A DNA stretch of 64,000 nucleotides from contig NZ_JBDUUH010000011.1 in assembly GCF_039939195.1 (NCBI RefSeq), positions 1-64,000 on the forward strand, given 5' to 3'. The notes below the pieces were generated by a model. It had not been told where the DNA came from, searched no databases, and saw only the letters and a list, made by a program, of their open reading frames with translations. Below, in pieces: positions 44,303 through 54,341 of this stretch. This DNA comes from Foliimonas ilicis. Lineage in GTDB: Bacteria; Pseudomonadota; Alphaproteobacteria; Rhizobiales; Rhizobiaceae. The position numbers were made by a program, and so were the translations under genes. Numbering within the stretch: position 1 is the stretch's first letter; the number at the start of each line of letters is the position of its first letter.

Positions 44303-44346
44303 TGATGATTCCCGGTTGTCGTGAGGAGCGGGGCCGCATCGGTTTT

Positions 44347-44781
44347 CTATTCGAAAGGATGAAACGGATTGTCGGCGTGGAACTCTTCCAGCGAAGGCTC
44401 AAGAAGGCAGTAGGCCCGCGACTGATAGACTGCCGCGATGGGGGTGCAGGCCGTTCCATTGCTTCCGAGATCTACCGCGCATTGTTGCGCTCCGAATACG
44501 ATATCCCTGCCTCGGCATTTGTCGCCGGCGCATTCCGCTTGCGTGAAATGCGAGAAATCCCTGGTCACGTAGAACACTGTCGGTTTTTCGTAATTGGCCG
44601 GGTCGCCGATTTCTTCCACCAGGGTTTTGTAGGCTTTTGAAACGTCTTCGCGCGCGCCGAATGCGTAGTTGGTCGGTGACGTGCTGTAGAAATCGAACTC
44701 TGACCGGTCGGTGATGCAACTTGGCGTCCAGCCGGCGGACGAGACCAGAGTGGTGAGCAGAGCGACGGCGGCAGGGTTCAT
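44347..44781 (-). CDS. Exported six-cysteine hypothetical protein, copy 2
   Basis: 144 residues, a tandem paralogue of the gene 44 bp downstream (about 52 percent identity, no gaps). It has a short signal-like N-terminus (AAVALLTTLVSSAGW) and the same six cysteines. Conserved motifs include SEFDFYSTSPTNYAFG, KPTVFYVTRDFSHFTQAEC and YCLLEPS. It is first in the operon; its promoter lies in 44782-44984. Function unknown. High divergence shows the duplication is old. Confidence 0.8.
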   Translation of the reverse strand: MNPAAVALLTTLVSSAGWTPSCITDRSEFDFYSTSPTNYAFGAREDVSKAYKTLVEEIGDPANYEKPTVFYVTRDFSHFTQAECAGDKCRGRDIVFGAQQCAVDLGSNGTACTPIAAVYQSRAYCLLEPSLEEFHADNPFHPFE

Positions 44782-44984
44782 GATCTGGGTGTCCGTTGTC
44801 AGTTCAGGTCGATGCGGGTGCTTTCACCATTGATCTGGATGTTGTCGATCGCTTCCCGCGACCTTATCTTTGAAATTCAGTTGGTTGAAGTCATATTCCT
44901 ATACACGTAGCAGTGGCAACTATTCACCGACTTATGTCGTGCGGGGACGCGGACTAGCGGCTTCCAGTGTCCTGGCACCCAATC

Positions 44985-45632
44985 TCATGAGCCATCCGAT
45001 GCGGCGGTGAACACAGCCAATTGCGCATCGAAAGCGCGCTTGAAGGCAGGCCGCGCCTCACCGCGGGTGACATAGGCGCAGAGGTTCGGATCCAGCAAAC
45101 CCGAACCGTTCAATCTGCGCAGCACCATTACCATCAGAAGATCACCGGCGCTGAACGCACCGTCGAGCCAGTCGGCATCGCCCAACCTACGGGAAAGTTC
45201 ACCGAGCCGGGTACGGATGCGATCCTCGACGATAGGCAGGCGCTCATCGTACCAGCTCTTGTCGCGTTCCACATACGAAGCCATTTCGCGCTCGACAATC
45301 GGCGGCTCCAGCGTGCTGAGCGCGGCAAACATCCACGTGATGGCGCGCATCCGGGCGTTCGCATCATCTGGCAGCAGGCCGCCATGGTGCTCCGCGATAT
45401 GGAACACGATCGCCCCGGATTCGAACAGTGCGAGACCGCCTTCCTCATAGGTCGGGATCTGCCCGAAAGGATGAAGCGCTCGATGCGGAGATTCCTTCAT
45501 CTCACTGAACGAAACGAGACGAACATCGTAAGGTTGGCCCACTTCTTCGAGCGCCCAACGAACGCGCATGTCGCGCGCCTGTCCCCTGCCGCGGTCGGGC
45601 GACCGTTCAAAGGCTGTGATGGTGGGTGTCAT
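44985..45632 (-). CDS. Glutathione S-transferase family protein
   Basis: 215 residues from an ATG preceded by GGGAGG. The thioredoxin-like N-terminal domain begins TITAFERSPDRGRGQARDMR and includes HPFGQIPTYEEGGLALFESGAIVFHIA, the glutathione-binding region. A helical C-terminal domain follows. The final 26 codons have a diverged second copy at 42900-42980, so this gene's end was probably supplied by an inserted segment. It follows an SRPBCC gene by 72 bp. Substrate unknown. Confidence 0.9.
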   Translation of the reverse strand: MTPTITAFERSPDRGRGQARDMRVRWALEEVGQPYDVRLVSFSEMKESPHRALHPFGQIPTYEEGGLALFESGAIVFHIAEHHGGLLPDDANARMRAITWMFAALSTLEPPIVEREMASYVERDKSWYDERLPIVEDRIRTRLGELSRRLGDADWLDGAFSAGDLLMVMVLRRLNGSGLLDPNLCAYVTRGEARPAFKRAFDAQLAVFTAASDGS

Positions 45633-45704
45633 TGGAAAGCCTCCCGTGACGCGCCGACGCCCGGCCAAGCATGGCCGGGCAGCCGCACTTCTCATTCGCA
45701 TGCC

Positions 45705-46148
45705 TTACTGGTTGATTTCCGGTTCGATGAGCCTTGCCAGGCTTCGCAGCGACTCCTGCCAACCGAGATAACAGGCCTCGGCCGGAATGACGTCCGGCAC
45801 GCCTTCCTGCGTGATATTAATTTCAGTGCCGACCGATACTTTCTTCAGCGTAACGGTCACCTGCATCTCGCCGGGCAAATTGGGATCGTCGAACTTGTCC
45901 GTGTAGCGTACGCGTTCGCCCGGAATGAGTTCGAGATATTCGCCGCCGAACGCGTGGCTATTGCCCGTCGTGAAGTTGCGGAAGGACATTTTGAATGTAC
46001 CGCCAACTTTCGCTTCCAGATGATGAACCGTGCAGGTGAAACCATTCGGCGGAAGCCATTTCGCGAGCGCATCCGCCTCGATGAATGCGCGATAGACTTT
46101 TTCCGGGCTGGTCGCCAGAACGCGGTGCAAGCGTATTGTGCTGGGCAT
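45705..46148 (-). CDS. SRPBCC (AHSA1-like) domain protein
   Basis: 147 residues from an ATG with GGAGAG upstream. The fold is the START-like Aha1 C-terminal type: TIRLHRVLATSPEKVYRAFIEADALAKWLPPNGF, then VGGTFKMSFRNF and ELIPGERVRYTDKFDD, all family motifs. Such proteins have a hydrophobic cavity and bind small lipids or aromatic compounds; some are linked to ArsR regulators, none is seen here. It is probably co-transcribed with the GST gene. Confidence 0.9.
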   Translation of the reverse strand: MPSTIRLHRVLATSPEKVYRAFIEADALAKWLPPNGFTCTVHHLEAKVGGTFKMSFRNFTTGNSHAFGGEYLELIPGERVRYTDKFDDPNLPGEMQVTVTLKKVSVGTEINITQEGVPDVIPAEACYLGWQESLRSLARLIEPEINQ

Positions 46149-46284
46149 CTCATCTCTCCTCGTGACTGAATTGCCGCTTTATGCTCCCCAAGGACGAACC
46201 GAGTTTCGCCAATCCGACACAAATTTTCAGACTTTTTTTGGAAATTGGAACGCTGTCGGATAAAAGCGCACGCGGAACAGGCAC

Positions 46285-47280
46285 TTAGCGCTTTATCATC
46301 CAGACCATCGCCGTCTCGTATCCGGCATTCTGAAGGACCGAGATTTTTGAAGGCCACGCGGCGGGACAAACCACCAGAGCGGTTCTAACACCCCGGCCTG
46401 CAAATGCTGCCTCGGCCGCCCGGAGCAACGAGATCGCAGACCCTGCGCCATCCTGCATCTTTGCGGGGTTGGCATATTCGCTGTGGAAGTAGTCATCGAT
46501 AACACCCGTTGCGGTGATGTCGTGCGCCGGTGGGAAATGCAGTCGGGATGCAGGCTGCGCGATCACATAACCCTCCAGAGCGTCCGGCGATCCAGCCACG
46601 AGCATGTCGCGGTCCTCCAAGGTCAGGCTTCGTTTCATCCAGTTCCTGAAACGGTCGTTCGCTTCTGCATGAGGGGTCCAGAACACATCCAACTGCGCAA
46701 GTATGGTTCTATTTTCCGCGCTTCGGCTGACAATCCCCTCGATGTCATCAACCGAGGCGGACCGCACATCGACAGGTCTTGGTGTATTTTCGAGTCCAGA
46801 CTTGGCAAGATAGAGCGTCAGCGGTTCATATCCCCGCTCCTCGAAACACGAGCGCCAGTCATCGCCGTGTATGAACGAGGCCAACAAAAGCTCTGCCCCC
46901 GCTCCCCGAAGATCGGCTTCGGCAGCGTCCACAAGCGCCTCGATCGTGCCGGGCGGCGCGTCCTGAACCACAAAACACTCCGGCATCAATAAGCCGGGCT
47001 CTCCCCATTCGCCCGCATAGATGGGCGGGACCGGCAAGAGCGCGGAATGGATGATGCCAACGATCCTGTCATCCGCCTCGGCAATGAGCCACTTTTGCCT
47101 GAATGGCTGCTTTTGCGCCGTCAGGGCGAATTTTACAGCCTCTTCCACTTTCTGCTGTGCATCATCGGCGAGCGCCCAAAGTAGCGGGTCGTAAGTCTGC
47201 CTGTTCCGAGCATCCTGCATCAAAAGCTCAACGATCGGAGACAGGTCAGCAAGCGTGGCGGCTCGGATTTCAGCAGGCAT
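46285..47280 (-). CDS. GNAT-type acetyltransferase-like protein with two domains
   Basis: 331 residues. The N-terminal domain (about 1-160) has GNAT features: IRAATLADLSPIVELLMQ, KWLIAEADDRIVGIIHSALL. The C-terminal half repeats the pattern (RSASVDDIEGIVSRS, then DGAGSAISLLRAAEAAFAGRGVRTALVVCPAAW, ending AGYETAMVWMIKR), so it resembles a tandem GNAT. The acetyl-CoA loop in the first domain is degenerate. Substrate unknown. A start 30 bp upstream is possible. Confidence 0.8.
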   Translation of the reverse strand: MPAEIRAATLADLSPIVELLMQDARNRQTYDPLLWALADDAQQKVEEAVKFALTAQKQPFRQKWLIAEADDRIVGIIHSALLPVPPIYAGEWGEPGLLMPECFVVQDAPPGTIEALVDAAEADLRGAGAELLLASFIHGDDWRSCFEERGYEPLTLYLAKSGLENTPRPVDVRSASVDDIEGIVSRSAENRTILAQLDVFWTPHAEANDRFRNWMKRSLTLEDRDMLVAGSPDALEGYVIAQPASRLHFPPAHDITATGVIDDYFHSEYANPAKMQDGAGSAISLLRAAEAAFAGRGVRTALVVCPAAWPSKISVLQNAGYETAMVWMIKR

Positions 47281-47320
47281 CTCGTCCTCTCCCGTTATGC
47301 AGGCCAGCAACTGATTACCC

Positions 47321-47797
47321 TCACAAAGTTATCCCGGCAAAGCGAATGGCGATCCATCCAACCAAAGCGCGCATCGCCAATGTGATAATGGCGGCTGCGA
47401 GGCCGATGAACGGGGCGAACACAAACAACCCGCCCAAAATGGGAAGAGAAAGAACGCAAGGGACCAGGAACGCAATCAGTGCACTGGTGCCATAACCGAT
47501 GGTCCCGCTTTTCGCGACGATCCAACCCATAATCAATCCAGCCACCAGAGCGAACGGCACGCCCACAATGAGGGTCAAGCCTAGCGCTGCTTGAAAGTTG
47601 CGCAGCGCATTGGCAAAAGTTGGGGTTCTTCCTGTAACGATGTCCAGAAAAGCTTCTACAAGAGGTATCGCAAGTGCTCCGAGCAGCGGTCCGGCAACGG
47701 CTGCAATCGTCAATACGACAAGCCCGCGACGCCAGAAGGGAAACAGGGAGCCACGTTCGCTCTGGATGTCGTTAGTCTGCGGTCCCTTCAATGACAT
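47321..47797 (-). CDS. Hypothetical membrane protein, four transmembrane segments
   Basis: 158 residues. After a polar N-terminus come four hydrophobic segments at about 24-48, 70-95, 103-125 and 125-150, so it is an inner membrane protein. No known family is recognised. It is 40 bp upstream of the GNAT gene on the same strand and could share its transcript. Confidence 0.65.
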   Translation of the reverse strand: MSLKGPQTNDIQSERGSLFPFWRRGLVVLTIAAVAGPLLGALAIPLVEAFLDIVTGRTPTFANALRNFQAALGLTLIVGVPFALVAGLIMGWIVAKSGTIGYGTSALIAFLVPCVLSLPILGGLFVFAPFIGLAAAIITLAMRALVGWIAIRFAGITL

Positions 47798-47871
47798 GTT
47801 CCTTTTGGCGTCGAACCGGATCTTCTACCAATAACAAGAACATGCGCCGGGTGAAAATTTCTCCCGGCCCA

Positions 47872-49494
<1,623 letters not shown>

Positions 49495-49495
49495 G

Positions 49496-50662
49496 TCAGC
49501 GGTCCTTCGGGTCGAGCGCGTCGCGCAGGCCGTCGCCCAGGAAATTCAGGGCAAACAGGATGGCCGTCAACGTCACGGCGGGATAGATCAACAGCCACGT
49601 CGCGCCACGCAGATTGGAAGCGCCTTCGGCAATCAGCAGGCCGAGGCTGGTCAGCGGCTCTTGTACACCGAGGCCAAGGAACGACAGCAGGCTTTCGAGC
49701 AGGATCGCCTTTGGCACCAAAAGCGTGACATAAACGACCACCGGCCCCAGCGTATTGGGAATGACGTGGCGTTTGAGAATTCCCACCGTATCGACGCCCA
49801 GCGCTTCCGCCGCCTGCACATATTCCTGCCGTTTGATGGTCAGCGTCTGCCCGCGCACGATGCGCGCCATATCGAGCCATTCCGTACAGCCGATGGCAAT
49901 GAAGATGAGAACGAAATTCCTCCCGAAAAACACCACCAGAAGGATGACAAAAAAGATGAAGGGCAGCGAATATAAAATATCGACGACGCGCATCATGACA
50001 TTGTCGGCGCGGCCTCCGAGATAGCCGGCAATCGCGCCGTAGCTGACGCCGAGCAGCAGCGACATTGCGGACGCCAGAACGCCGATTGCCAGCGATATGC
50101 GAATGCCGATCAGGATGCGGGTCAGCAAATCGCGGCCGTTGGAATCCGTCCCGGCAAGGAAGCGGACGCGGTTGACATCGGCGGCCATGATGCCGCTTTT
50201 GCCATCTGCGCTCAAATCCTCGATGCGCGAATTCTGGAACAGATCCGAGCGATCCACATAGCGCGTGATGCGCGGATCGAGCGCCTCGTCATCGGAAATC
50301 GGGACGCGCACGGTCGAGCCGTCCACCTCGATTTCGCCGAGTTGCACCCGCGCGCGGCTGACCGCGCTTTCGAAGGCCGGAACGATGGCGTCTTCCTTGG
50401 GATAGGCCTCAAGGCTTGCCGGAACGCGCACATATTGCGGATAGATGCGGTCGTAGGGATGCGGCGAGACGATAGGCCCGACGATGCTTGCGAGCGCCAG
50501 TAGTAACAGCACCGCCGCACTTGCCACGGCAGCCTTATTGCGGCGCAACCGCAGCCACGCATCCTGCCATTGCGAGCGGCCAGCCACCGTGCCGGTGAAC
50601 ATTTCGCCGGACGGCATAGATGGGTCGGGGTGAGCGACGGAGATGGTGCGTTCCTCAGTCAT
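49496..50662 (-). CDS. oppC: Oligopeptide ABC transporter permease, OppC type
   Basis: 388 residues from an ATG at 50662, overlapping the end of the oppB-like gene by 8 bp. One N-terminal membrane segment (about 44-66) is followed by a long periplasmic loop to about 178, then the binding-protein-dependent permease domain with EALGVDTVGILKRHVIPNTLGP (the EAA loop contacting the ATPase). The large loop before the permease domain is common in OppC/YejE. It pairs with the OppB-type permease. Confidence 0.9.
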   Translation of the reverse strand: MTEERTISVAHPDPSMPSGEMFTGTVAGRSQWQDAWLRLRRNKAAVASAAVLLLLALASIVGPIVSPHPYDRIYPQYVRVPASLEAYPKEDAIVPAFESAVSRARVQLGEIEVDGSTVRVPISDDEALDPRITRYVDRSDLFQNSRIEDLSADGKSGIMAADVNRVRFLAGTDSNGRDLLTRILIGIRISLAIGVLASAMSLLLGVSYGAIAGYLGGRADNVMMRVVDILYSLPFIFFVILLVVFFGRNFVLIFIAIGCTEWLDMARIVRGQTLTIKRQEYVQAAEALGVDTVGILKRHVIPNTLGPVVVYVTLLVPKAILLESLLSFLGLGVQEPLTSLGLLIAEGASNLRGATWLLIYPAVTLTAILFALNFLGDGLRDALDPKDR

Positions 50663-51578
50663 AGCGAACCCTCGGATCGAGCAGGGCGTAGAGAATATCG
50701 ACCAGCAGGTTGAAGACAACGACGAAGACGGCGATCACAACGACCGTGCCCATGACCAGCGTGTAATCGCGGCCAAGCGCGCCCTGCACGAAATAGCGGC
50801 CGATGCCGGGTATGCCGAAAATCGTTTCGACGACAATCGAGCCGGTCAAAAGGGTCGCGGCGGTCGGTCCGAGATAGGAGACGACCGGCAAAATGGCGGC
50901 GCGCAATGTGTGGACCACCAACACCACGCGTGCAGGAAGGCCGTAGGCGCGCGCCGTTCGAACATGGTTGGAGCGCAGCGCCTCGATGGTCGCGCCGCGC
51001 GTCAATCTGGCGATAACGGCGATTTGCGGCAGCGCCAGCGTCGCGACCGGCAGGATCATGTTTCGCCACGAACCGTCGCCCCAGCCGCCTGCGGGCAGCC
51101 AGCCCAGCATGACGCCGAAAACGAGGCTGAGCAGTGGTGCGATAACGAAAGTCGGGATCGTGATGCCGAATGTCGCCGTGCCGACGACGACGTAATCGGC
51201 CCAGGTGTTCTGCTTCAATGCCGCGATTGCGCCCAGAAAGCTGCCGACGAACAGGGCCAGCAATATCGCGAAACCGCCGATCTGGATCGATACCGGAAGG
51301 CCCGTCTTGAACAAATCCATGACCGTGAAATCGCGCCGCGTGAAGCTCGGGCCGAGATCGCCATGCAGCAGATTCCACAGATACAGCAGATATTGCTGCC
51401 ACAGCGGCTTATCCATGTTGAAAGCACGCTTGAGGTTTTCGATGATCAGCGGGTCGATGGGCCGTTCGAGATCGAAGGGGCCGCCCGGCGCCAGCCGGAT
51501 CATGAAGAAGGCGATGGTCACGATGATGAACAGCGTGGGCACCGCACCGGCAAAACGACGCAGCACATAAAGCAGCAT
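50655..51578 (-). CDS. oppB: Oligopeptide ABC transporter permease, OppB type
   Basis: 307 residues with six membrane segments. MLLYVLRRFAGAVPTLFIIV is the OppB/DppB start, APGGPFDLERPID a conserved periplasmic stretch, and TARAYGLPARVVLVVHTLRAAILPV the EAA loop. The ATG follows GGAGATAATCC. It forms the membrane channel together with the OppC-type protein. It is separated from the binding protein gene by 125 bp carrying a strong hairpin. Confidence 0.95.
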   Translation of the reverse strand: MLLYVLRRFAGAVPTLFIIVTIAFFMIRLAPGGPFDLERPIDPLIIENLKRAFNMDKPLWQQYLLYLWNLLHGDLGPSFTRRDFTVMDLFKTGLPVSIQIGGFAILLALFVGSFLGAIAALKQNTWADYVVVGTATFGITIPTFVIAPLLSLVFGVMLGWLPAGGWGDGSWRNMILPVATLALPQIAVIARLTRGATIEALRSNHVRTARAYGLPARVVLVVHTLRAAILPVVSYLGPTAATLLTGSIVVETIFGIPGIGRYFVQGALGRDYTLVMGTVVVIAVFVVVFNLLVDILYALLDPRVRYD

Positions 51579-51652
51579 GGATTATCTCCGCAAACCGTCG
51601 AACGTCACAGCGTTCGCGTTTTGGCATTCCCGACCGTTCAAAACGATACGGG

Positions 51653-51686
51653 CCTCCCCTGCGGCAAGGCTTTGCCGCAGGGGAGG
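51653..51686 (-). terminator. Strong hairpin between oppA and oppB genes
   Basis: CCTCCCCTGCGGCAA-GGCT-TTGCCGCAGGGGAGG is a perfect 15-bp stem with a four-base loop, 18 bp after the binding-protein stop. No T run follows on the minus strand (it is followed by CCCGTATCG), so it is probably a processing or partial-termination hairpin that keeps the binding-protein message abundant rather than a full terminator. Confidence 0.75.
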
Positions 51687-51703
51687 ATTGTTACGTCGCA
51701 AGG

Positions 51704-53299
51704 TCAATTTTCGAGCGAAAGATACCGCGTGCCGTGCACGTTCATGATGTTGTCTTCCCAGCCCTTGAGCTTGGACGACACCAGAACGCCGGATGCGTAA
51801 TACATGATCGGAATGGCAGGCACGTCCTTGAGGAAGATTTCCTCTGCCTTGCGAAGCAATTCGCCGCGCGCCTTCAGATCGCCGGTCTTGCCTGCTTCGG
51901 CCATCGCCGCGTCATAATCCTTGTTGGACCAGCGCGGATAGTTGAAGCCGAGATTGGCGGTTTCGAACAGGAACAGGAAGTTTTGCGGATCGGAATAGTC
52001 ACCGATCCAGCCGGCGCGGGTGATGTCGAAATCGCCGTCCTGCTTCATGTAATCGAAATAGCCGGTGCCTTCCATTTCGAAGAGCGAAGCACCTATGCCG
52101 ACATTTTTCAGCATGTCGGCAATGGCCGTCATGGTGTTCTTATGGTTCTCGCTGGTGTTGTAGCGAAGCTCGACCGACAGCGTGCCGGGCTTTACGCCCG
52201 CTTCTTCCAGAAGCTTCTTGGCCTCGTCCTCACGGTCGAGAATATCCTCGTCCTTGTAAGGCAGGAAAACCGGGTTGTCGTAATTGCCGATGCCGGGCGG
52301 AACGATGGAGTAACCCGGCAGCATACCGCCATGCCAGATTTCATTGGCGAGGAAGTCGCGGTCGATGGCCATGGAAATTGCCTGGCGTACGCGCGGATCG
52401 GCGAGCTTTTCCTTCTTCACCTTCACCGGCAGATAGTAGGTGCCGAGATAGGGCGCGATGCGAACCTGATCGCCGAGCTTGTCCTTCATATAGCTCAACT
52501 GCTCATAAGGAAGGTCTGAGCAAGACTGGACCTCGCCAGCCTCGAAACGTCGAAGACAGTTCGCGCGATCCTCGAAGGGAATGTAGTTCACGACGTCGAT
52601 CTTGACGTTGGCCGCGTCGTGGAAATTCGGGTTCTTGCGCATAGTTATCTTGTCGTTGGGCGTGAACCCTTCGAGCATATATGCGCCATTCGTCACCATA
52701 TTGCCGGGACGCGTGAACTGGTCGCCAAATTCCTCGACCGACTTCTTGTGGATCGGGTAGCCGGTCTGATGCGTCAGCAGTTCCAGAAAATAAGGCGTCG
52801 GCGCGTTCAGCGTGATTTCAAGCGTATGGTCGTCGATTGCTTTAACGCCGAGTTCTTCGGCCTTCTTCTCACCCTTGTTGATCGCCTCTGCGTTGACCAT
52901 CGGGTAGAGCATATTCGCATAAGGTGCTGCCGTGTTTGCATCCTGCAGGCGCTGATAGGCGAAGACGAAATCATTGGCCGTCACCGGATCGCCATTCGAC
53001 CATTTCGCATCCTGGCGCAGGTGGAACGTGTATTTCAGGCCATCGTCGGAAATCTCCCACTTCTCGGCGACACCGGGAACCACTTCGGCAGAAGCGCTCT
53101 GTACTACGAGCCCTTCATAGAGGTCGCGCATGAGATTGCCTTCGGCAATCGTCGAGGTTTTCTGATGGTCGAGCGTGGTCGGGTCTGTGTCGTTACCGCG
53201 ATTATAAACGACGTCCGCAAATGCAGGCGCGCTCAGCGCGCCGCCGACGAGGGCAAGCGTTGTGGCGAAGACCGAGGCCTTCAGGATTCGTTTCAGCAT
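51704..53299 (-). CDS. oppA: Oligopeptide-binding protein, OppA family
   Basis: 531 residues from an ATG preceded by GGGAG. The signal peptide (KASVFATTLALVGGALSAPAFA) ends near residue 30. The mature protein is a family 5 extracellular solute-binding protein with NRGNDTDPTTLDHQKTSTIA, DLYEGLVV and AWIG...NFLF features (WRGYSDPQ-like segment reads GWIGDYSDP). It delivers peptides to the OppBC/ATPase complex encoded next. It is probably the first gene of the operon. Confidence 0.93.
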   Translation of the reverse strand: MLKRILKASVFATTLALVGGALSAPAFADVVYNRGNDTDPTTLDHQKTSTIAEGNLMRDLYEGLVVQSASAEVVPGVAEKWEISDDGLKYTFHLRQDAKWSNGDPVTANDFVFAYQRLQDANTAAPYANMLYPMVNAEAINKGEKKAEELGVKAIDDHTLEITLNAPTPYFLELLTHQTGYPIHKKSVEEFGDQFTRPGNMVTNGAYMLEGFTPNDKITMRKNPNFHDAANVKIDVVNYIPFEDRANCLRRFEAGEVQSCSDLPYEQLSYMKDKLGDQVRIAPYLGTYYLPVKVKKEKLADPRVRQAISMAIDRDFLANEIWHGGMLPGYSIVPPGIGNYDNPVFLPYKDEDILDREDEAKKLLEEAGVKPGTLSVELRYNTSENHKNTMTAIADMLKNVGIGASLFEMEGTGYFDYMKQDGDFDITRAGWIGDYSDPQNFLFLFETANLGFNYPRWSNKDYDAAMAEAGKTGDLKARGELLRKAEEIFLKDVPAIPIMYYASGVLVSSKLKGWEDNIMNVHGTRYLSLEN

Positions 53300-53496
53300 A
53301 ATTGATACTCCCACTTCCCTACGCGCTCCCCCGAGCACGATCATTGGCGTTCTTTAACGCTCGCCGCCGGATTTCCGGTTCGTTTCGAGCGGCCGACAAC
53401 CCCAGTTCCGTCGGCAGATGCCCAGACACTAGACCCCCAATTGTCCGTGTCAACATCATGTCAACATGACCTTGAGGAAGCTTGCGGAACTGTCCC

Positions 53497-54246
53497 CTAA
53501 AACAAAGGGCGCAACGCGAGTTCAGTGCCGAGAAGCAGCAGGAAAATCAGAAACCAACGCCGAAATGTCTGCGGACTGACCATTTTTCGGATCGCCTGCC
53601 CTGCCCACATGCCAAGCAAAGCCGGTGCGACAGCGAGTATCGACATTGCGAGATTGTCGATCTGGAATGCGCCACGCCATGCCAATCCCACCGCAAGCGC
53701 TACTGTTGAAACGGTAAAGGACAGGCCGAGCGCCTGAATGAGATCTTCGCGGCTCAAGCCCAGAGATTGGATATAAGGCACGGCGGGAATGACGAAGACG
53801 CCCGTCGCGCCCGTCACCGCGCCGGTCACCAGCCCGATGAGCAGTGAAAGAAAAGGCTCGGCGCGCTTCGGCACGGAAATCTGCTTCGCAAACAGCGTAT
53901 AAGCGGCGTAGATGACGAGGGCTGCACCCAGCGCGCTCGTCGTCCATTGCACGTTTCCGCCCGCAAGAAGCGATGCGCCTGCGACGGTGCCGACGACGAC
54001 GCCTGCCATCATAAGCCAGAGCCTGCGAACCAGCGGCGCGAAACTTGGACCGGCAAAGATCTGCCAGACATTGGTAACGAAGGACGGCACGATCAGAAGG
54101 GCAGCAGCCGCGACCGGCGGCATGATTGCGCCCAGAGCGCCCATAGCGACGGTGGGCAGGCCCATGCCGGTTACGCCCTTCACCATGCCCGCCAGAAAGA
54201 ACGTCGTGCCTATTGCTGCGACCAGAAAAATCGATGAATCCATCAT
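53497..54246 (-). CDS. TauE/SafE family sulfite exporter-like permease
   Basis: 249 residues with about seven hydrophobic segments. GMVKGVTGMGLPTVAM is the family's N-terminal signature, and GAVTGATGVFVIPAVPYIQSLGL the matching second repeat. Such proteins export organosulfonates or sulfite across the inner membrane, but many homologues have other anionic substrates. It is divergently placed from a LysR-type regulator, which is a common regulatory arrangement. Starts at 54246 or 54243 are equivalent. Confidence 0.85.
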   Translation of the reverse strand: MMDSSIFLVAAIGTTFFLAGMVKGVTGMGLPTVAMGALGAIMPPVAAAALLIVPSFVTNVWQIFAGPSFAPLVRRLWLMMAGVVVGTVAGASLLAGGNVQWTTSALGAALVIYAAYTLFAKQISVPKRAEPFLSLLIGLVTGAVTGATGVFVIPAVPYIQSLGLSREDLIQALGLSFTVSTVALAVGLAWRGAFQIDNLAMSILAVAPALLGMWAGQAIRKMVSPQTFRRWFLIFLLLLGTELALRPLF

Positions 54247-54272
54247 GGCCCATTTGCCTCGGATCGAGGCTC

Positions 54273-54285
54273 CCGCACAATGCGG
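54273..54285. promoter_or_regulatory. Small inverted repeat in the tauE-like/lysR intergenic region
   Basis: CCGCA-CAA-TGCGG lies between the divergent permease and LysR genes. Its short spacing is not a classic LysR T-N11-A box. It is reported only because of its position. Confidence 0.25.
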
Positions 54286-54341
54286 AAGATAAAGAGACAG
54301 ACTTAGGCTGTGCCGAAGGCAGATTCCGTGTAATTTGCCCC

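Noticed and set aside
51653..51686. Hairpin considered as the full terminator of the binding protein gene
   Set aside because: No T run follows on the minus strand and the permease genes downstream need the same transcript, so a partial or stabilising role is more likely.
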